A DNA stretch of 64,000 bases from Vitis vinifera (Eukaryota > Streptophyta > Magnoliopsida > Vitales > Vitaceae), in NCBI RefSeq assembly GCF_030704535.1, contig NC_081822.1:2905001-2969000 (forward strand). Direction: 5' to 3'. The translations under genes were made by a program, and so were the position numbers. Under the pieces are notes generated by a model. It made no database searches, was not told where the DNA came from, and saw only the letters and a list, made by a program, of their open reading frames with translations. Of the stretch, positions 25,254-36,618 are shown piece after piece. The first letter of the stretch is position 1; each line of letters begins with the position of its first letter.

Positions 25254-27377
25254 ATTCTTGTTTGTGTGAACAAGACTGGATTTACAAGCAACTTCTTTAC
25301 ATTCTACGTTCAAGCATGTATCAAATAATGCTCTATTTTGTTGCCTAATCTCTCTTCCTTTGAAATGGCATTTTGCTTTCTCTCTCTGTTTTAATTGTGC
25401 ACCGCTTCCTTTACCTGATAACCCCAATTGGTTTGGAGTTGGAGTAGACCCAAATATATGTATGCAAAACCACCATATCCAATTTTTAGTTAGCTGCACA
25501 TGGGGGTGGGTTGGAGGAAAGGGTAAAAAATATCTAGACCATGCACATGCATTCTTTGGTCATGGTCAAAATAGTTGTGGTGGTCTGAGGCAGATTAAAT
25601 CAAGGGGCAAAAGCACCACCCCTCTTGGCACTCAAAACTTAATTGCCTTTATTTATTTATTTATTTATTGTTGGTATATGATTAATTATATGTATCAATC
25701 AAAAGATTTTTCTCAACAACTTGCTGCTCTCACTCTCAATGATCCAAATGACCAATCTTTTATGCTGATATGATAAATAAGTAAATAAATTAATGAATAA
25801 TACATATTAAATCATATCACGAGAGTGATACTATTTATGTCGGAAATGAAAATAAATATATCAAAATTTTAAATAATTATATTTTTGAAAAAGTTGTTCA
25901 TTTTCATTCTTAATCAGAGATGATAATGGGACAAGATTTTTTGAATGTGTGCCTACTCCATCCTCAATGGGACGAGTATGAAATCTAAATAAATAAATTA
26001 GAGGTGAGTTTGAGATTTTTTAAAACTCAAAATTGGTTTGGGTATTTGCTTGTCTCATTTTATCATATTCTGATTATATATAAAATTAAATTAAATTAAT
26101 TTTTATTTTTTTATTTTTAATATATAATAATAAAAATAAAATAATTTTTAATAAAATAAGTTATAAAAAATTATAATATTTTAATTATTTATAATATTTT
26201 TTATTTTAATGTAATTACATTTAAAAAAATTTCAAGAAAAAAAGTTAAACATAATGAGACGAATATGAGAAATTCGTATACCACCCTACCTGGTTTAAAT
26301 TTTTTTAATAAGATAAGAACAAAAATTATTTTAAATAAATGAGTCCGAGTTGAAATGAGGGTAACCTATTTTGAACCCACTCCATTACTATTCCCACGAT
26401 CCCACAACAAAGATTATTATGAAAAATGAAACATTTAATTATAAAAATATCCAAAATCAAATGCATAATAGCAATAACAATATACATATATATTATACAA
26501 CATTTGTTATTCTTTTATTTGTATAACCACCATTCTTTCTTATATAAAAAATAATAAAAATTAATGCTTCCACCTCTTAATCATCAAAGTTTTCATATCT
26601 AATAAAAAGGAATTGAGGTATAAAATATATATATATTTTTTAATTTCAAATTACTACAACTTTGACTTGATCCAGTAAGGATGTAATAACGAACTCATAA
26701 TTTATTCGAGCACAAATATACCTTTTCACGTGAAGCAAGTCAAGTAATAATTGAAATACACATAATAATTAAAAATTAAACAGTCACCAAGAATCAGATA
26801 CATGAAGAGTCCAGGATCAGTTTGATTCCAATTCATCAAGACTCGGCTGAATCAATTCAGCTTCCCCACACGTTTGCAGCCACGTGGGAAGGATCATGCC
26901 TGGCTGTTCCCGTGAGAAAAGACTATTAGAAAAAGAAATGATCGTGAATGCATGCACCTACCGGCAAATCATGGTCATCCAAGGTTTCTAAAAGAGTGGT
27001 GGATGGGGAAACGCAATCCTAACCGTCCACGTACGAATCTGTCATTAGAGAGAAGGACAAGTGTCCTGTAAAGGGAACAGCATCTAACATTAAATTATTC
27101 ATTTGGGGGTCCGCTGGTCGTAAGCAGAGTAGAGGAAGGAAGGGACCAAGAAAAAGCTTCCGATCAATCTCAATCTCTCCGTCCCCCTCGTCACCGACCT
27201 TTTCCGTAGATTCCCCAAAGCTCAGTAAAACCTTATCTCCAACAAGGAAACACGTCTTTGTGTTTCTCTCGCAACCGATTCACTTCTGTGGAGTCTTCTT
27301 TTCTGGATTTGGGAAGAACGGTTACAGTGTCTAAACCCCGCTCTGAAATCTGAATCGCTTCTGCCTTCTGATAATAT
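25254..27377. other. Intergenic region between PsbS and the At4g08330-like gene
   Basis: Contains the PsbS 3'UTR, a (TTTA)n tract near 25650, a worn MITE-like element (listed separately), and AT-rich DNA to about 26780. From 26860 it turns GC-richer, with a CACGTG box at 26881-26886 and a pyrimidine-rich leader near 27160-27240, likely the promoter and 5'UTR of the next gene. Confidence 0.55.
25915..26396. mobile_element. Degraded hAT-like MITE (candidate)
   Basis: The left end CAGAGATGATAATGGGACA and the right end CCACTCCATTACTATTCCCA are imperfect inverted repeats. They resemble the widespread plant element whose ends read like CAGGGATGGCAATGGGGCGGG. The 480 bp interior is AT-rich and non-coding. 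No 8 bp target duplication remains, so the call rests on the ends alone. Confidence 0.4.
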
Positions 27378-28681
27378 ATGGAGAATTCGATGGTTCTCGC
27401 CCACGAAACTCAACCTCATCGGGACTTTTCTGCTTCTTCTCTAAGAGATGTCAGTTACAGGTACTCTCTCTTTCTCTTTCTCTCTCCACTGACCTGACTC
27501 TATGAATGAATTATCCTCCTGGTTTGCTGGAATTTGTTTCCCCATTTTAATATTGAAAATTTTCGGATGGAATGCGCACTGGTAAACTTCAAAATGTGAT
27601 TTTTATTAAGGAATCGCTTTCATTTATTATTGTTTTTTCTGCTGCGGAATAATTGCTAGACCACTGCTAAGTGAATATTTGCCCTTTGTAGTTATATTTG
27701 GAATTCGAGAAGTAAAAATCTTGTGGATTTTGCTTTGAATTATCTCCCAAAGAGGAAAGAGAATCATTAATATGTCCCCTTTCGCCAGGCTTTTAACACT
27801 CAGTTCTGAATCTGAATTGTCTTGAAAGGAAAGAGAAGAAACTGTCAGGCATGTATGATGACTGACCTAGAAAACGATTCAACCCAGAAAATAGGTTTGG
27901 CAGAAGAATTGTCTTGAAAAATTTTGAGAATTTTTTTTTTGAAAACATTGCTAAAAAATTTCCTTTCCTTATTTTGTTCATCAAGACTGAGGAGTCCAAA
28001 AATAACTTCTCCATGATTACGTTGATTTTTGTTTTCCCTTTTCTTGTTGTTGTCAAAAAACCGACCATAGGTTTTGAAAAATTGTTTTCTTCTAGTTTTG
28101 GGTTTACCGCTGAAGAAAGCAGTCTTTGGATTTTCTATAATTACAAACCGATAGCAAACCCAGAACCAGTCAATTTGATTTGTCAAGAAGCGATATGGTA
28201 TAGAAATGAGTTTATTTATGGAATATTTATAATTTGGAGGTGTGGCAATAAGATGTATGTTTGATGCAGCTGTGGTTCTTGTGGGTACGAACTAAAGCTT
28301 TGCTCCTCTAATCGGAACACAAAGAATATAGGCTCCAAATATGGGAAAAACATAAAACGCGGCGTCATATCATTTCTCCAAGTCGATGAGAGTAGATTTA
28401 CCCTGGTTGATGAGTTCAAATGTATACCCTACTTCATCTCCAGGCACTCTTGGGGTTTGTTCTGCCACAGAACCAAACTTCTTTGCCGTAAGTGTAGCAA
28501 CCATGTTGGCAATGCTTATGTCAGGAAGTCTCCTTACCCACTTGTGTTGGATGAATCGGATTCTGCCCCAGCCCCAGCCACAGCCACCACTGACATCTCC
28601 ACTTGTAGAAAATATGACATTCGACTCCGTGCCCTGCAGCCCTCATCTTCTGAGCCCTCTGCCATTCCGCTTCTCACCTGA
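27378..28681 (+). CDS. Small Cys-pair protein, At4g08330-like (function unknown)
   Basis: Two exons (27378-27460 and 28270-28681) join in frame (TAC AG|C TGT) into 164 aa. Exon 1 encodes MENSMVLAHETQPHRDFSAS and a few more residues. Exon 2 opens with CGSCGYELKL and continues with SNRNTKNIGSKYGKNIKRG, SFLQVDESRFT, a HSWGLFCHRTKLLCRKCSN segment and a Ser/Thr/Pro-rich tail. The CxxC pair near residue 29 and the CRKC pair about 70 residues on look like a zinc ribbon. It resembles the plant protein annotated as At4g08330, chloroplastic, of unknown function; no transit peptide is obvious here. The start at 27378 is the first in-frame ATG, with a second at 27390. Exon 2 and the end of the intron were duplicated downstream. 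Confidence 0.85.
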
Positions 28682-29064
28682 TCTGCAGATTCAAACCAAG
28701 AATATTCTTATGAGGGACTGTATAGCAATTGAGTCCTTTGTTTTTGGTCTTGGTTTTCTGCTCTTTTGTATTACTAGATAGATGGTGAGTCGGTGACTTG
28801 TAAATATCAGTTTCCCAGACTGGATTATCAAAGTTTATTTTTACACTTCCAGTAACTTATAAATAACGCGGTCGATGTGATTTCTTGTCACTCAGATTGT
28901 GCCCTTGTTCTCACTGTTCTCTGTTAGCCATGACCATAATCACAACATATCCTTCTAACCATTATTCACATATCTTGCCCACTTTCCTATTCAATTTGGA
29001 AACTGGAAATGTTCAAAATTCAACAAACTTTCCTTCGCCACGCCCACAGTTTATGTCATTGGAT

Positions 29065-30141
29065 CGGAGTTTTGGGTAAAAATAACCCATTTATTAAAAA
29101 AATATAACATCTAACTATTTTTTGAAACTTATATTCAAATTAACTTTTTTGGTGCCACGTAGGCGTCATGTAATTAAAAAATATATATTTTTTATTATTT
29201 TAGTTAAAGCGTTAGTTGGTAACTGAGGCTTCATTTTAAAACTAAAACTATAATTATCAATTGAGACTTCATTTTTGAACTAAAATCGCAATTGTCAATT
29301 GAGGTTTTAGTTAGTTTTTTTTAAAAAATTAAAATTTTAATTAAAAATTATTAAATTATAATTTATAATTGAAAATTTAAAAATATATTTAAATAATAAA
29401 TTATTTATATTTAATCTTAAGAATCTAGTATTACTTCAACAAATATCAATTGATAAATAAAAGATATTATAAATAAATATTTTATTTATTGATAAATTAA
29501 TAATCTTAAAATAATAAACTTATATAACATATAAATAATATATAAAATTGTATAATTTATTAATTTATGATACTTAATTTGTTATTTTTTAAGATATTAA
29601 TTTCTTTGCATTATGATAAATTTATCTTTATTGAAATAATAATATACTTTTAAGCCGGAGTTGTTAATTGAGATTTCAATTATAATTTTTTTTTACTTTC
29701 AAATTTAATTAAAAACTATTAAATTATAATTTATTATTGAAATTAAAGATATATACTTTAATAATAAATTATTTATTTACTAATTGAGATTTCAATTATA
29801 ATCTTTTTTTTACTTTCAAATTTAATTAAAAACTATTAAATTATAATTTATTATTGAAATTTAAAATATATACTTTAATAATAAATTATTTATATTTAAA
29901 TTATATTTAAAATGAAGTTTCAATTACCAACTAAGACTTTAGTTTAAAAATGAAACCTCACTTAACAATTAGACTTTAGTTCAAAAATGCAATTGAGACT
30001 TTAACTAAAATAATAAAAAAAAATATTTTTTTTAATGATATGACGCTTGTGTGACAGCAAATAGGTCAATTTGAGTATAAGTTTTAAAAAGTGGTTAGAT
30101 TTTATATTTTTTTTAATAAAGGGGTCATTTTGACCCAAATC
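29065..30141. mobile_element. Non-autonomous MULE-like MITE with long terminal inverted repeats
   Basis: This 1,077 bp insertion is present only in copy A. The two ends are inverted copies over about 230 bp. Left reads TTTTGGGTAAAAATAACCC, TTTATTAAAAAAATATAA, CATCTAAC, AACTTATATTCAAATT, GCGTCAT. The right end, inverted, reads TTTGGGTCAAAATGACCC, TTTATTAAAAAAAATATAA, AATCTAAC, AACTTATACTCAAATT, GCGTCAT. It is flanked by TCATTGGAT (29056-29064) and TCATTAGAT (30142-30150), a 9 bp target-site duplication with one mismatch; 9 bp is the Mutator superfamily hallmark. Copy B shows the single unoccupied site. The interior is AT-rich with no transposase and holds a 112 bp direct repeat (about 29664-29775 and 29776-29890). 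Confidence 0.85.
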
Positions 30142-30533
30142 TCATTAGATTAGGCATGCGGACGTGGGCGTTGAGTATGCTTTTACGTGCGAGTGTCTTG
30201 CTACCTTAGGCACGAAACCCTCCTCTTCCACTCATTTTGTTGCGGAAGGAGGCCAGGCCATTCTTATTCAAACAAATTAGCTGGGAACTTTGAAATCTTA
30301 AACCGTCGTAGATATGTGATAAACTAGTACACCTTGTATGAGATAATCTAATCCTGATTATTGCTAACATTGTCAATTTTAATCAGCTCCGGCCTGTATG
30401 TTGTTGGACCAGTTGCCCACAAACATGTAGTTCACATGGAAGTGGGTCCTGAGGTCAGTACCTGTTACATCTCCAACCACAAAAGAATTAACTAAAGATC
30501 AAATGTGCAATACGAGTACAATCAGTAACGGGG

Positions 30534-30684
30534 CAGTGCACTGACTCAATTAAATTATATGGTTTGACCATTAAACACTTTGAATTTCTTCATCACGTAA
30601 TCCAGTGCACTGACTCAATTAAAATTTACAAGAAAATTATATGGTTTAACCATTAAACACTTTGAATTTCTTCATCACGTAATC
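30534..30684. repeat. Duplicated promoter segment upstream of GDSL copy A
   Basis: Two adjacent units (30534-30602 and 30603-30684) both run CAGTGCACTGACTCAATTAA to CTTCATCACGTAATC. The second has a 13-14 bp insertion (ATTTACAAGAAA region). Copy B has one unit only. It sits about 120-270 bp before the start codon and doubles any element within it. Confidence 0.85.
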
Positions 30685-30762
30685 CAAAAGTCTACGTTCT
30701 CACAGTATTTCTCAACTTCATTCAATTCCCTCCTTCCCCATTTTAATACCCTCCTCCTCCTC

Positions 30763-30801
<39 letters not shown>

Positions 30802-30802
30802 C

Positions 30803-32552
30803 ATGGAGTCTCCCAGCACCATCAGAGTTGCCACTTCTCTCTGCTATTTTTGCGTGCTTTTATCTTTTACTACCACAGTGATCGACCCTGTTGTTGCTTT
30901 GGAAAATTGCAAATTTCCAGCAATCTTTAACTTAGGAGACTCCAATTCAGACACAGGTGGATATGCTGCTGCCTTCTCTCAACCTCCCTGGCCTTATGGG
31001 AGGACCTTTTTCCGCATGCCAGCAGGCAGATTCTCAGATGGTCGCCTCATGATTGATTTCATTGGTACCATTTACCTTCTCTTTAAACCTATTTTCTGCA
31101 TATCTACCTCTCATTGGCCAAGAGCCAGTGTTTATAAAATCGGTACAGGGGATAAGAAAAGCCAAATTCAGACATTCATTTTTTATTTCATTTTCCATCA
31201 AAATTAGAAAAAGGGCTAGGAAATGTACTGTTTTAGTCTAGGACTAACCAAAACTTGGCAGCATTATTGACTTGGTCAAAATTTACATGGTTTCAGCCAA
31301 CAGTTTTGGTCTACCATTTCTCAGTGCTTATCTTAATTCTCTGGGGTCCAATTACACAAATGGTGCAAACTTTGCCACGGCTGCTTCTACAATCCGACTA
31401 CCGACTAGCATAATACCTGCAGGTGGGCTCAGTCCATTCTACCTGGACTTGCAATACGATCAGTTTGTGCAATTCAAGTCCAGAACACTAAAGATAAGGA
31501 AACGAGGTAAATGATAATTTAACATTAATAGACGTTTTGTAGTGCATAGCTATATAAATGATATTTTTCTAAGTGGCTTTTAATGATTTTTAGGTGGGGT
31601 GTACAAGGACTTAATGCCCAAGGAGGAGTATTTTCCCAAAGCTCTATACACGTTGGACATCGGTCAGAATGATCTTGGTGAAGGGTTCTTTGCTAACAAG
31701 TCAATCCAGGAAGTCAATGCAACTGTCCCTGATATAATCAATGGTTTCTCCACCAATGTCAGGGTAATCCTTAGATTAGGGACTTCGATTTAATGTATGT
31801 TTTGAAGCATTTCCTTTCTGGGTCTCGTTTTTTCATAGCTTTTTTCTCTCTGTCACAACTTATTGCATAGTACTGAGACTATGTACATGAATGAATCACA
31901 TGATGATGCAGCGTATTTACAAGTCGGGAGCAAGATCATTCTGGATTCACAACACAGGACCCATCGGCTGCCTCGCCTATATCTTGGTCAATTTTCAGGC
32001 AGCTCAAAGGGACAGCGCCGGTTGTTCAAAGCCTCACAATGAAGTGGCTCAGTACTTCAACTACAAGTTGAAGGAGGCTGTTGCCCAACTCCGGAAGGAC
32101 TTTCCTTTAGCTGCAATTACATATGTCGATGTCTACTCTGTCAAGTATTCCCTCTTTAGCCAACCCAAGAAATATGGTAAGCCATATGATGATATATATA
32201 TAGGAAAATAGTAGCTCGTGTCATCTAACTTTAACTCATTTATGCACCATGTTGTTAACAAATGATGCTTTTCTCATAATCTGCAGGGTTTGAGCTTCCA
32301 CTTGTGGTTTGCTGTGGCTATGGAGGTGAGTACAACTATGGCAATGATGCCAGCTGTGGTAGTACCATTACTGTTAATGGTAGCCAAATTTTTGTGGGAT
32401 CATGTGAGCGCCCTTCACTTCGAGTGAATTGGGATGGAGTTCACTACACTGAGGCAGCTAACAAATTTGTTTTTGATCAAATCTCCAGTGGAGCATTTTC
32501 AGATCCGCCTCTGCCCTTAAAAATGGCATGTCATAGGAACGCTTCATATTGA
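30803..32552 (+). CDS. GDSL esterase/lipase, copy A (appears intact)
   Basis: Five exons (30803-31064, 31297-31506, 31594-31763, 31912-32176, 32287-32552) give 390 aa, typical for plant GDSL esterases. A signal peptide covers about residues 1-33 (CVLLSFTTTV core), implying secretion. SGNH blocks: block I FNLGDSNSDTGG with nucleophile S47; block II around GSNYTNGANFA; block III DIGQNDL; block V NWDGVHYTEAAN with the D352/H355 pair. The sequence is closest to the At3g26430 / ENOD8-like clade, whose members hydrolyse acyl or acetyl esters in the apoplast; the substrate is unknown. The start ATG follows directly on a (CT)n leader tract (30764-30801). A TTTTAATA stretch at 30741 may act as TATA box. 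No defect seen; this is the likely working member of the cluster. Confidence 0.94.
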
Positions 32553-32617
32553 AGGCAGACCAACGTGCACTTCTGTTGGTATTATCATTAATGTATGCTC
32601 CTGGTTCTGGGTAATAA

Positions 32618-32739
32618 GTAATAAGCATCATGCATTGATCAAAGGGTAGCCTAAAATGTACCTTTCTTGTATGTAATAAGCATCATGCATTGATCAAAGG
32701 GTAGCCTAAAATGTACCCTTCTTGTATGTAATAAGCATC
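32618..32739. repeat. 55 bp tandem repeat in the 3' flank of GDSL copy A
   Basis: Two nearly identical 55 bp units (32618-32672 and 32673-32727) begin GTAATAAGCATCATGCA, followed by a partial third. The same array occurs after copy B (about 38389-38510), so it predates the segmental duplication. It probably lies in the 3'UTR. Confidence 0.85.
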
Positions 32740-33843
32740 TAACTCAACAGAGTTAGTGTACTCATGCTCTCTAATATATTTGGCAAAGCCCATGTCCTTT
32801 ATTGCAGAACCTGCACTTCATTTGTTAAATTATTATTGTTTCACAGACATGAATAAGCCTGTTTTAAAAGGAAATTGAGAGCAAAAATGAAAATAAAAAT
32901 AAAAATGGGGCTGTGTAGAAAGGTGGGTGACGTGGGTCTAATTTAATAGTGACTTGAAAATATCCGAAGTATGATTCTTTGAAGATTGAAGAATCTTCAT
33001 AGGGTGTTTACTTCAAAATTACACCTACCTTAAAAGTTTCCTTGAATTGAATTTAGCACAATAGACACTCATCAATTAAACCAACCAAGATATTGTTTTG
33101 ATACATTTTTGGTTGTCTATTTTTAAAAATATAAAAATAATAATAATAATAACTTTTATCCAAAAATGATACTGAAAAAAAAAAACTTTAAAATTTAAAA
33201 ATGAAAGATAAATTCATACATTTTATATAATATTTACTAATTTTTTTATTATTTTTATTTTAAAAATAGAAAATATAGAATGAATATTGTAATTAACACT
33301 AAATTTTAATATTTTTGATATGCATTATGGGGAAATGGACATTGATCATTTTCTAGAATGTAGAATTTTTATTTGCATAATGAAGCATAAGTTTTTGTTT
33401 GTATGTTAGCCAATACCTTACTTGTGGTGGAAAAGCCAAAGACACACATGACAAATTTCTATGAAACGTTATCTTCCAAGTTGCGGGTCCAAATATGCAT
33501 GCTGTGTCGTGTCGAGAAGAATTAGCCAGGAGGCAACATGTGAGCTCCTACAAAGTCAAGGCCTCCATGAACGTGTTTGGAATTTATTTTCTCTAATATT
33601 ATATATAAATTCAAATTTTAGATCTGACAAAATCTTCAAGCTCGTGAAAGAAACTAATAAAAACGAATATGAGACTAGAGTTAACTGCAAGGCTTTTAAG
33701 GTCATGTTTGTCTGATTTCATGCAGCCTTATCTTACTGCAAAGATCACACGTAAGTTTGAAGAAATTTTTGTAACTGAGCTTAAATATCACCGAGTCCTA
33801 GAAATTAAATTCAGTGGAAAAGTCCACCTTGTCACAGTATACA

Positions 33844-35101
33844 AATTTTTGTTCTCCCTTTTTGGATAATTACCCTTACAGGTAGGCTAGAAAAAATATG
33901 ATTGATAAGGATGGGTATATTTAATAATTCTTCTTAAGGGTAGGGTGAAATTAAGATAATTTTTCTAAAGACCTTATTTTTTTTGAATGTCAATACTACC
34001 CTTAATAAGTGAAAATCAACAGCAAAATGTAAGATTTTTGTCGATATTGAAGAAGAAAAAAATCCAACACTTCAGGTTATGATCTGAAACCCTTTTCACA
34101 AAGCTTGTATTTTTGTGTGAATCTAGTAAGAAATCCATTAAAGGTAAGATTTTTTTATAAAAAAAAAAAAGCTGAAAAAAACAAAAATACGTCAGTTTAT
34201 GCAAATAAATAAATAAATAAATAAGTAATTTAAAATTTGGATTGAAGGAACGAACTGTTAATAATTTTAACAATGTAGATCTAAAATATTATATCTGAAA
34301 TATTGAATGAGGTTTTGAGAAAGAAATTACATTTTTTGTGTTGAATTTTTTTATTTTATTTTGGTCATATTGAAGATGTGTTTTTATTTTTAATTTATTT
34401 TTTGGGTGAGTTATTTGATATGATTATTATTGATTTCCATTAAAAATGTTTGCACTTTAGTTTTGTTGTTGAGACTTGCTTGACATGAGAGAAGAAAAAA
34501 ATTTCTCAATTGTTTCATGCTTTTTTGGAACCACTTTGTTTGAGTATTTATGAACATATTTGGATTTTTATTGAAAACTGAAAATTATAATCAATTGAGA
34601 CATATTTTATATAATAAAGAACAATATTTTTTGTATATTAGACATGTATATGCCAAAAAACTCATAATTGCCCTATTTTTATATAAAAAATTAATTTTAT
34701 AGATTTTTTTTATACATCGACAACTTTATGTATTGAAATTACAATAGTGTATTTTTGTTATCTTTTTATAATTTTGGCTTGCAAAGATGCTTTATGATAG
34801 GAATACAACATGATAGCCTAGAAATGCTAGTTTAGTAAAAAACGAATTCAATATTTTGTCATTTTGGTATATTATAATGTATCGTAATGTTAATATTTTT
34901 TTCATTATAACTATATTGCATTTGTATTGTAATTATACTTTATAATTGTCAGGAGAGAAGGAGAGAAGATGTACTTCTCAATTGGTAAATGGACTTGAAA
35001 AATTCAGGGTAAATTGGTCTAATAAAAATGTAAGACCTTCATAAGAATTATCAAACCTACCAACGTTTTTCAGTAATTTTTTTCCCCAATCGGGTAATTT
35101 T
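33844..35101. other. Spacer between duplication copies A and B
   Basis: About 1.26 kb with no counterpart in either block. It is AT-rich with an (AAAT)n tract near 34205. Its two edges carry weakly similar inverted stretches (TAATTACCCTTACAGGTAGG at the left; complement of the right edge AAAATTACCCGATTGGGG), so it could be an inserted element, but the match is poor and no target duplication was found. No gene seen. Confidence 0.4.
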
Positions 35102-35339
35102 CCCTTCCCTTTTCTTCTTGTTTTCAAAAAACCAACCATAGGTTATGAAAATTTGTTTTTTTCTAGTTTTGGGTTTACCGCTGAAGAAAGAGTCTTTGGA
35201 TTTTCTATAATTACAAACCGATAGCAAACCCAGAACCAGTCAATTTGATTTGTCAAGAAGCGATATGGTATGGAAATGAGTTTATTTATGGAATATTTGT
35301 ATTTTGGAGGTGTGGCAATAAGATGTATGTTTGATGCAG

Positions 35340-35745
35340 CTGTGGTTCTTGTGGGTACGAACTAAAGCTTTGCGATCCTCTAATCGGAACACAAAGAATA
35401 TAGGCTCCAAATATGGGAAAAACATAAAACGCGGCGTCATATCATTTCTCCAAGTTGATGAGAGTGGCTTTACCCTGGTTGATGAGTTCAAATGTATACC
35501 CTACTTCATCTCCAGGCACTCTTGGGGTTTGTTCTGCCACAGAACCACTTCTTTGCCGTAAGTGTGGCAACCATGTTGGCAATGCTTATGTCAGGAAGTC
35601 TCCTTACCCACTTGTGTTCGATGAATCGGATTCTGCCCCAGCCACAGCCACCACTGACATCTCCACTTGTAGAAAATATGACATTCGACTCCGTGCCCTG
35701 CAGCCCTCATCTTCTGAGCCCTCTGCCATTCCGCTTCTCACCTGA
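35340..35745 (+). pseudogene. Truncated second copy of the At4g08330-like gene
   Basis: Only exon 2 and part of the preceding intron were duplicated; promoter and exon 1 are missing. Exon 2 has a 2 bp insertion (TTTGCGATCC against TTTGCTCC, near 35373) and, about 170 bp on, a 2 bp deletion (GAACCACTTC against GAACCAAACTTC). A 6 bp in-frame deletion lies in the Pro/Ala tail. The first shift brings an early stop in the original frame, and the second restores the frame for the CRKC half. Without a promoter it is unlikely to be expressed as protein. Confidence 0.9.
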
Positions 35746-36578
35746 TCTGCAGAATCAAACCAAGAATATTCTTATGAGAGGGACTGTATAGCAATTGAGT
35801 CCTTTGTTTTGGTCTTGGCTTTTTGCTCTTTTGTATTACTAGATAGATGGTGAGTCAGTGACTTGTAAATATCAGTTTCCAAGACTGGATTATCGAAGTT
35901 TTTTATACTTCCAGTAACTTACAAATAACACGGTCGATGTAATTTCTTGTTCTCACTGTTCTCTGTTAGCCATGACCATAATCACAACATATCCTTCTAA
36001 CTATGATCCACATATCCTCTTTCCTATTCAATTTGGAAACTGGAAAAGTTCAAAATTCAACGAACTTTCCTTCGCCACGCCCACAGTTTAGGTCATTGGA
36101 TTAGGCATGCGGACGTGGGCGTTGAGTATGCTTTTGCGCGCGAGTGTCTTGCTACCTTAGACACGAACCCCTCCTCTTCCACTCATTTTGTTGCGGAAGG
36201 AGGCCAGGCCATTCTTATTCAAACAAATTAGCTGGGAACTTTGAAATCTTAAACCGTCGTAGATATGTGATAAACTAGTACACCTTGTATGAGATAATCT
36301 AATCCTGATTATTGCTAACATTGTCAATTTTAATCAGCTCCGGCCTGTATGTTGTTGGACCAGTTGCCCACAAACATGTAGTTCACATGGAAGTGGGTCC
36401 TGAGGTCAGTACCTGTTACATCTCCAACCACAAAAGAATTAACTAAAGATCAAATGTGCAATACGAGTACAATCAGTAATGGGGCAGTGCACTGACTCAA
36501 TTAAATTATATGGTTTGACCATTAAACACTTTGAATTTCTTCATCACGTAATCCAAAAGTCTACGTCCTCCTCCTCCT

Positions 36579-36613
<35 letters not shown>

Positions 36614-36618
<5 letters not shown>

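Larger units (their letters stand above)
28035..33843. repeat. Segmental duplication, copy A
   Basis: From about 28035 (inside the intron of the At4g08330-like gene) to about 33843, this block matches 35102-39603 almost base for base. It includes the end of that gene, the GDSL gene and 1.3 kb downstream. Main differences: copy A alone carries a 1.08 kb MITE (29065-30141), a duplicated promoter segment (30534-30684), a further 52 bp of promoter, and about 43 bp after the GDSL stop. The right breakpoint lies in the stretch CACAGTATA. Confidence 0.93.

Noticed and set aside
27793-28186. Minus-strand frames inside the intron of the At4g08330-like gene
   Set aside because: Low-complexity Phe/Lys-rich translations of AT-rich intron, without counterparts.
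33461-33869. Short frames near 33461-33869 repeated at 39222-39747
   Set aside because: Their conservation is explained by the segmental duplication of non-coding DNA. No domain, and the frame end differs at the breakpoint.
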